64,000 nucleotides of DNA from Dactylosporangium sp. AC04546 (GTDB lineage: Bacteria > Actinomycetota > Actinomycetes > Mycobacteriales > Micromonosporaceae): the NCBI RefSeq assembly GCF_022095675.1, contig NZ_JAHYSG010000028.1:53780-117779 (forward strand), read 5' to 3'. Below, in pieces: positions 58,885-64,000 of this stretch. The position numbers and the translations under genes were made by a program. Position 1 is the stretch's first letter, and each line of letters begins with the position of its first letter. The notes under the pieces are model-generated. The model saw nothing but the letters and a program-made list of their open reading frames with translations, made no database searches and was not told the DNA's origin.

Positions 58885-60435
58885 ATGCGTCTGGTATCGC
58901 AGGCAACGCCCGGGATCGGTCGCCGGGTCCCGCCGTGGGCGGGCACGGCCGGCGTGCTCGGCCGGACGCCGCTGAGCGTCAAGCTCGTCGTGGCGGTGCT
59001 CGGGCTGGTCACCAGCGCCGTGACGGTCGTGGGCGCGGCCACCGTCACCGCGTTGCGCGAGGAGCTCACCGGCCGCATCGACCGCCAACTCGCCGACCTC
59101 GGCGACCAGGCCCGCCAGCAGATCGCCGCCGGGCACACGTCGTTGCAGTTCCCGGTACCGGAGGATCAGGACGGGAGCCTGAAGTTCCCCAACCTGTTCC
59201 TCATCGAGTTGCTGGACGCCGACCGCAAGCTGGTCAGCTCGTTGCCGCGCCAGCTGCCCCCGGACCCGCCCGGCCTCGAGCACGCCGACCTGTCCAGGGA
59301 CGGGCCGTTCACGGTCCACGGCCAGCACGGCACGATGCGGTGGCGGATCCTCTCCGTCAGCGCGCCGGGCGGCCAGCACATCGTCATCGGCGCCCAGCTG
59401 TCCGATGTGGACGGTACCGTCGGCCGCCTGGTCTGGTTCGTACTGCTGGTCGGGCTGAGCATCGTCGTGACGGTGGCCGTCCTGGCCGTCTGGCTGGTCA
59501 AGGCCAGCCTGCGGCCGCTCGTGCAGATCGAGCAGACCACGGCGGTGATCGCGGCCGGCGACCTGTCCCGGCGGGCGCCCGAACTCGACCCGCGCACCGA
59601 GGTCGGCCGGCTGGGCCGGGCGTTCAACCTGATGATCGAGCAGATCGAGGACGCCTTCGCTGCCCGGCTGGCGTCCGAGACGACGGCCCGCTCGTCGGAG
59701 GAGAAGATGCGCCGGTTCGTCGCCGACGCCTCGCACGAGCTGCGCACGCCGCTCACCATCATTCGCGGGTTCGCCGAGTTGTACCGTCACGGCGCCGTCC
59801 AGGATCCGCAAGAGGCCGCCGGGATGGTAGGGCGCATCGAGGACCAGGCCCGGCGGATGGCCGTGCTCGTCGAGGACCTGCTGCTGCTGGCCCGCCTCGA
59901 CCAGCAGCGCCCGCTGGCCGTGGAGCCGGTCGACCTGGTGGCGCTCGCCTCCGACGTCCTCGAGAGCTTCCACGCGGTGGCGCGCGACCGGCCGCTCGCG
60001 CTGGACTTGGCCACGCCGGCGCCGCTGGTCGTCACCGGCGACGAGCAGCGGCTGCGCCAGGTCATCGCCAACCTCGTCGCCAACGCCCTCACGCACACCG
60101 GCGCCGACGCCGACGTGACGGTACGGTTGTCGCGCCGCCCCGGGCAGGCCGTGGTCGAGGTGACCGACACCGGGCCCGGGCTCGGTCCCGCCGAGGCGCA
60201 GCAGGTCTTCGAGCGGTTCTACCGAGCGGACCCGGCCCGCGCCCGGACCAGCGAGAAGACCGGCACCGGACTGGGCCTGGCGATCGTCGCGGCGATCGTC
60301 ACCGCGCACGCGGGCACCGCCGAGGTCGAGAGCGACCCGGGCCGGGCCACCACGTTCCGCGTGCTGCTCCCGGCCGCCGACGAGCATTCAGATCAGTTGG
60401 GCCAGGAGGTGGCGCACCCTCCGGCGTCCTCGTGA
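58885..60435 (+). CDS. Sensor histidine kinase, orphan
   Basis: 516 residues from ATG 58885. Membrane helix near 32-55, an external sensor domain (about 60-175), a second helix (VWFVLLVGLSIVVTVAVLAVWLV), HAMP, then H-box FVADASHELRTPLTII, N-box VIANLVANALTHT, G1 DTGPGLGPAEA and G2 TGTGLGLAIVAAI. TrcS/MprB-like. No response regulator is next to it, which is unusual. An upstream GTG 58813 overlapping the TetR stop would add 24 poorly conserved residues. Confidence 0.85.
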   Translation: MRLVSQATPGIGRRVPPWAGTAGVLGRTPLSVKLVVAVLGLVTSAVTVVGAATVTALREELTGRIDRQLADLGDQARQQIAAGHTSLQFPVPEDQDGSLKFPNLFLIELLDADRKLVSSLPRQLPPDPPGLEHADLSRDGPFTVHGQHGTMRWRILSVSAPGGQHIVIGAQLSDVDGTVGRLVWFVLLVGLSIVVTVAVLAVWLVKASLRPLVQIEQTTAVIAAGDLSRRAPELDPRTEVGRLGRAFNLMIEQIEDAFAARLASETTARSSEEKMRRFVADASHELRTPLTIIRGFAELYRHGAVQDPQEAAGMVGRIEDQARRMAVLVEDLLLLARLDQQRPLAVEPVDLVALASDVLESFHAVARDRPLALDLATPAPLVVTGDEQRLRQVIANLVANALTHTGADADVTVRLSRRPGQAVVEVTDTGPGLGPAEAQQVFERFYRADPARARTSEKTGTGLGLAIVAAIVTAHAGTAEVESDPGRATTFRVLLPAADEHSDQLGQEVAHPPASS

Positions 60436-60455
60436 GGCGCCCGGCGTGGGGCCTC
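60434..60455. terminator. Hairpin between histidine kinase and amidase
   Basis: GAGGC and GCCTC pair just past the kinase stop; extension by mismatched bases is possible. Serves convergent genes. Confidence 0.35.
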
Positions 60456-60464
60456 GCCCGGCCG

Positions 60465-61871
60465 TCAGAGTGTGGGGCGCTGGTCGCGGACCGGACTGAA
60501 GGATTCCAGCAGCGTGGCGATGTGCAAGATCGTCGACTCTGCGTGCCAGCTGGCGGCCAGTTGCACACCGATGGGCATGCCGTCGCTGCTCGTGCCGAAT
60601 CTCATGGACAGGGCCGGGAGTCCCGTCAGGTTGAACGGGACGGTCGTCGAGCTCACGTGGAAGGCTTCCATCGTCCGGCCGTCGAGGGTGAACCGCGTGA
60701 GCCCGTGCGCGTGCGCGGGGATCGTCGTGACCGGGAGCAGGAGCGCGTCGTACTGCTGGAAGTACTCCGCGAAACCGTCCCGGAGCCGCTCGATGCCTTG
60801 TTCGGCCAGGACGTAGTCCTTAACGGATGTGTCAGGTGTGGCGAGCATGGTCCTCGAGTACATGAACATCTGGTCCTCGTGACCCGCGGTGACCTCCCGC
60901 ATCACCGGTTTCATCTCCATGACGTGCTGCCGAGCGAAGATCTCGAGGGGGTTGTCCCGCTCGAGCGCCGGGATGCTCACGGCATCAACCCGGATTCCCG
61001 CTGCTCGCAGGGCATCGGCGGCCTCCTGAACAGTTGCCGCGACCTCGACGTCGATCGGACCGAGTCCCGAGTCGACCAGCCAGCCGACGCGGACGCGCCG
61101 GTCCGGCGAGGCACCCACGCCGGCGTCGAACTCGCGCGGGACGGTCGCGAAGCCGTCGGCGCCGTCAGGACCGGCCAGCACCGAGTACGCCAGTGCGATG
61201 TCGCGGATAGTGCGGGCCATAGGACCGGCGTGCCAGTCACGACGCGGCTCCCGCGGCCAGGCCCCCGTCATCGGGATGCGCCCGTGCGTCGGTTTGAGGG
61301 CCGCGATGCCGGTGTCGGCCGCCGGTCCGCGCACCGAGATGGACAGGTCGCTTCCGATGCCGAGCGGCGACATCCCAGCCGCAATCGCCGCGGACTCCCC
61401 GCCGCTCGAACCGCCGGCGCTGCGGTCGAGGTCCCAGGGGTTGTTCGTCCTGCCCGTCAGGAGGTTGTCGGACTCGATCCAATACGCGAACTCCGGGAGA
61501 TTGGTCTTCGCCAGGAGGATCGCACCCGCGTGCTTCATGCGTGCCACGCAGGTGGCGTCCGTATCCGGGATACGTCCGGCGAAGATCGGCGAACCGCGCT
61601 GGGTGAGCACGCCGGCCGTGTCGAACGAGTCCTTGACCGTGAACGGCACGCCGTGCAGCGGCCCCACCTCCGCACCCGCCGCGAGGGCCTCGTCTGCCGC
61701 CCTGGCGGCGTCCAGCGCACCGTCCACGACCGTTACGACGGCGTTGAGCTTCGAATCCACGGCCTTGATACGGTCGAGGTGCGCCTGGACCACCTCGACG
61801 GAGGAAGCCCTCTTGGTGCGGATCAGTTCGGCGAGCTCGGTCGCGTCGAAACGGTTGAGGTCTGTGGTCAC
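60465..61871 (-). CDS. Amidase signature family enzyme
   Basis: 468 residues. Ser-cisSer-Lys triad visible: Lys in [10 protein letters not shown], cis-Ser in [17 protein letters not shown] and the nucleophile Ser in [11 protein letters not shown] (the GSIR consensus is altered to ISVR). Hydrolyses amides; substrate unknown. A good AGAGGA 7 bases before sets GTG 61871. Could act on nitrile- or amide-derived compounds like the amidohydrolases at the window start, but no link is seen. Confidence 0.88.
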   Translation of the reverse strand: MTTDLNRFDATELAELIRTKRASSVEVVQAHLDRIKAVDSKLNAVVTVVDGALDAARAADEALAAGAEVGPLHGVPFTVKDSFDTAGVLTQRGSPIFAGRIPDTDATCVARMKHAGAILLAKTNLPEFAYWIESDNLLTGRTNNPWDLDRSAGGSSGGESAAIAAGMSPLGIGSDLSISVRGPAADTGIAALKPTHGRIPMTGAWPREPRRDWHAGPMARTIRDIALAYSVLAGPDGADGFATVPREFDAGVGASPDRRVRVGWLVDSGLGPIDVEVAATVQEAADALRAAGIRVDAVSIPALERDNPLEIFARQHVMEMKPVMREVTAGHEDQMFMYSRTMLATPDTSVKDYVLAEQGIERLRDGFAEYFQQYDALLLPVTTIPAHAHGLTRFTLDGRTMEAFHVSSTTVPFNLTGLPALSMRFGTSSDGMPIGVQLAASWHAESTILHIATLLESFSPVRDQRPTL

Positions 61872-62020
61872 AATGGATTCCTCTCCTATTCCGGCCTCAC
61901 GTTGTCCGGGCCCGGTGCGCCGCCGGCGGCTGCGGATCGTCAGACGTGGAGGACCCGGCGATGGGTTGAGGAATCCTGAAACACTTTGCGGCGGACCTGA
62001 GCCCGATCATGAAGGTTTAG

Positions 62021-62040
62021 CCCGGATTCTCCTGTCCGGG
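62021..62040 (-). terminator. Hairpin downstream of RTX gene
   Basis: CCCGGA and TCCGGG with an 8-base loop, about 75 bases past the RTX stop on the minus strand. Confidence 0.4.
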
Positions 62041-62114
62041 TGAATGCGGTCGCTGCAGCATCCGAGCGGCCCGATCGGTGGGGTGGCTCTCTCCCGCAGG
62101 GCCGTCGTCCACGA

Positions 62115-62735
62115 TCACAATGTGTAGGTCTCGCAACCATGGTCGACGCCAAGCACGTCATCTCCCAGACCGCCGTCGGCGACGTCCCACCCGTCGCGGC
62201 AGACCAGGTAGTCGTCGCCCCGGTTGCCGTACAGCGCGTCGTTGCCGTCCTCGCCCGTGATCAGGTCCGCCTCGGCGCCTCCGAACAGTGAATCGTTGTC
62301 CGGGCCGCCCTGGATGTAGTCGCGACCGCCCTCACCGTCGATGCTGTCGACGTCTGATCCCTCGGTGCCGACGATCCCGCCGATGAGGGTGTCCCAGCCA
62401 TCTCCGCCACAGATCTTGTCGTCGCCCCCGAAGCCGTTGATGAAGTCGTCACCCGTCGTTCCGATGATCACATCGTCGCCCGGAGTTCCGTTGGTGATCG
62501 CGGCCCCGGGTACGGCATAGATGATGCCCGGGGTGGGCGTGCCGACGATCTCGCCCGTGGGAAGGAAGGAAATCCGTTGATACGCCCTGCCGAAGCATTC
62601 CGGCCACACAATGGGCACGGGCGACTGGACGGGATCCGCGAACGCCGGCGACGCGAGTGCGCCGCTGGAGAGCACGAGTGTTGCGCTGATCAGTACGGTC
62701 GCGCGGCGCATCCCGCTGGTGATTGTTCCCATCAT
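62115..62735 (-). CDS. Secreted protein with RTX-like calcium repeats
   Basis: 206 residues. A signal peptide (RRATVLISATLVLSSGALA) with an Ala-X-Ala type cut site near ASPAFA, then several nonapeptide repeats of the GGxGxDx type (GTPGDDVIIG, GFGGDDKICGGDGWD, GGPDNDSLFGG, GEDGNDALYGNRGDDYL) forming a calcium-bound beta-roll. Exported protein; function unknown. AGGGAG precedes ATG 62735. A DxD-rich surface and two Cys near the end are seen. Confidence 0.82.
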   Translation of the reverse strand: MMGTITSGMRRATVLISATLVLSSGALASPAFADPVQSPVPIVWPECFGRAYQRISFLPTGEIVGTPTPGIIYAVPGAAITNGTPGDDVIIGTTGDDFINGFGGDDKICGGDGWDTLIGGIVGTEGSDVDSIDGEGGRDYIQGGPDNDSLFGGAEADLITGEDGNDALYGNRGDDYLVCRDGWDVADGGLGDDVLGVDHGCETYTL

Positions 62736-62754
62736 GGCGCTCCCTGATTTCGGG

Positions 62755-62770
62755 GGACCCGCACGGGTCC
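62755..62770 (-). promoter_or_regulatory. Hairpin in RTX gene leader
   Basis: GGACCCG and CGGGTCC are exact complements with a 2-base loop, 20 bases before the RTX start. May end transcription from the upstream gene or act in the leader. Confidence 0.35.
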
Positions 62771-62844
62771 GTTACCCGCAGCACGGCGAGCGCCCGGCGA
62801 TGGGTTCAGACCTCCACCCGTCTGGACGGCTTTCCGACAGGGAT

Positions 62845-63339
62845 CTACACAGCTGCCCGCGCGCGTTTTCGCCTGTCAGTGCTACCGACGAGCAGGCCGG
62901 CGCCGAGGAGGAGACCCCATACAAGAAACAGCGGATCCCACAGGTACGCGTGGCCGATCATCGCCTGCCGTTCGAAGCCACCCTCCGGTCGCAGCGCACC
63001 ACCCAGCACGAGCCACGCCACGACGGAATTCAGCGCCCCGTATCCGGTGAGCACAATGGCGGCCAGCCACGCGAGGCCCCGCCACACCGCCGGTCGGGCG
63101 AGCTTCCGCCGGCTCGCCAGCACTGGGAGGATCGCGACTGCGCATTTCACCGCAGCGACGACGATCAGTAACAATCCGGCGGTGACGGGCGCTTCCCGTG
63201 CGTAGGCCACTGCCCACTGGCCGACGGTCGGCAACAGCCAGCGTCCTCCAAGTGCCCAGTAGAAACTGAAACCAGCATGGACAAGGCCTGCGGCTGCGGC
63301 ACCCATGAGGAGACGGGCTTCGGCGGACCTCTTGGGCAT
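62845..63339 (-). CDS. DUF3995-like membrane protein
   Basis: 164 residues, four membrane helices. LVHAGFSFYWALGGRWLLPTVG is the signature stretch of DUF3995. Function unknown. A TAGTAT (63346-63351) is 6 bases before the ATG, a leaderless arrangement. 23 bases after the stop of the next gene. Confidence 0.75.
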   Translation of the reverse strand: MPKRSAEARLLMGAAAAGLVHAGFSFYWALGGRWLLPTVGQWAVAYAREAPVTAGLLLIVVAAVKCAVAILPVLASRRKLARPAVWRGLAWLAAIVLTGYGALNSVVAWLVLGGALRPEGGFERQAMIGHAYLWDPLFLVWGLLLGAGLLVGSTDRRKRARAAV

Positions 63340-63362
63340 GCCTCGATACTAGATGCCGACGG

Positions 63363-63920
63363 TCATGGAGATCGGCTCGCTCGGTGCCCCGGGCGGTGGT
63401 AGATGACGCCTTCGAGCCCGTCATCGTCGTAGGCGGCGGAGTTGGTCAGGTGACCGTTGTACGGGCCGACCTTGGTGACCTCGCGACCGTCGCGGAACAC
63501 GATCTGCAGCCCGTGTTCGGGTTCCCAGTCGCACTCGCATTCCAGGGAGATGTAGACGTGCCGGTCGCCGTACGGGTCGCGGCTGACCGTCAGTTCGTCG
63601 CTGAACCGGATGTGGTCGAACACGTCGTGCGGCCCTTCGATCTCGACGTACCAGTCGTCGTCGCCGGCCGCCACGACATCGTCCATGACATGCCGGTAGT
63701 AGGCGAAGATCGATGGCGCGGCCGCGGTCAGCGCGGACCGGTCAAGCGTCAGGAACGTCCGGATGGCAGCGTGGATGTCCTCCTGAGCTGGGTCGTCGTC
63801 ATAGCCGTCGACAATGATGCGGCGCGGTGCGCCACCCAGCGCCCGCACGGGTATCGGCACGCTGACATGGCCACCTCGGTCGGCATCCTCGACGACAGGA
63901 CCGAGACCGGGAATCTGCAT
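63363..63920 (-). CDS. DUF6985-like hypothetical protein
   Basis: 185 residues. Mostly beta, acidic, with HVYISLECECDWEPEHGLQI and REVTKVGPYNGHLTNSAAY, reminiscent of DUF6985 immunity-like or SMI1/KNR4-neighbour proteins. Function unknown. ATG 63920 is followed upstream by the window edge (80 bases, nothing seen). Confidence 0.6.
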   Translation of the reverse strand: MQIPGLGPVVEDADRGGHVSVPIPVRALGGAPRRIIVDGYDDDPAQEDIHAAIRTFLTLDRSALTAAAPSIFAYYRHVMDDVVAAGDDDWYVEIEGPHDVFDHIRFSDELTVSRDPYGDRHVYISLECECDWEPEHGLQIVFRDGREVTKVGPYNGHLTNSAAYDDDGLEGVIYHRPGHRASRSP

Positions 63921-64000
63921 ACCGCCACCCTAGCTTGATCTTTAACCTTGGGTCGGTCGGCATCGGCCCCGGCTGATCGAGGGTGCAGCCCTTGATTGAT

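Noticed and set aside
58878..61979. 1033-codon open frame, plus strand
   Set aside because: Overlaps the histidine kinase in another frame and the amidase antisense; composition not protein-like.

Overview
The window reads as chromosomal DNA of a high-GC actinomycete, most likely of the Micromonosporaceae type (an inference from style, not a search). Coding density is high, GC is above 70 percent, and GTG and TTG starts are common. Genes inside operons often overlap by 4 bases (ATGA, GTGA). Several genes look leaderless, with a TANNNT hexamer 6-7 bases before the start codon. I see no tRNA, rRNA, insertion sequence, prophage or CRISPR array.

Layout. (1) Bases 1-7066 (+) hold a tightly overlapping catabolic operon: two amidohydrolases, then every enzyme of the 3-hydroxyanthranilate meta-cleavage route down to 4-hydroxy-2-oxovalerate. 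The final aldolase and acetaldehyde dehydrogenase are not in the window. (2) 7011-16314 carries a membrane esterase, a PadR regulator with an ABC exporter, an SPW-repeat membrane protein, two convergent paralogous DMT permeases and an MGDG-synthase-like glycosyltransferase. (3) 16410-26626 contains an SDR and a hopanoid operon (hpnC, hpnD, hpnE, prenyl synthase, shc, a fused hpnG-ispH, hpnH), with a polysaccharide deacetylase upstream. (4) 26711-36129 holds an NAD kinase, a DUF2142 membrane protein and cell-envelope genes: LCP ligase, MurJ flippase, sugar transferase, asparagine-synthase-like enzyme and WecG/TagA glycosyltransferase. (5) 36418-42049 has a very large STAND/AAA regulator, a DrrAB-type exporter and an FMN reductase.

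(6) Bases 42137-50497 (-) are the most unusual region: a five-gene, tightly spaced operon with the features of an NTP-dependent, protease-armed conflict (defence) system. It encodes an EAD1-like adaptor fused to a trypsin-like protease, a second EAD1-like adaptor fused to an iSTAND/vMAP-like domain, a MoxR AAA+ ATPase, a vWA protein of SAV_2336 type, and a 1356-residue protein. That last protein joins a double EccC/FtsK-like ATPase, a caspase (metacaspase-like) domain and a ClpA/B-type AAA+ unfoldase. A divergent gene encodes a membrane protein with a cysteine-rich N-terminus. The likely working model is that sensor or adaptor proteins, gated by MoxR-vWA NTPase activity, release two proteases (trypsin-like and caspase).

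(7) 51570-64000 is mixed: a SigE-family ECF sigma factor with a membrane propeller partner, small unknown genes, an epoxide hydrolase, a quinone oxidoreductase, a TetX-like FAD monooxygenase divergent from a TetR regulator across a 37-bp palindrome, an orphan histidine kinase, an amidase, an RTX-repeat secreted protein and two small proteins at the edge.
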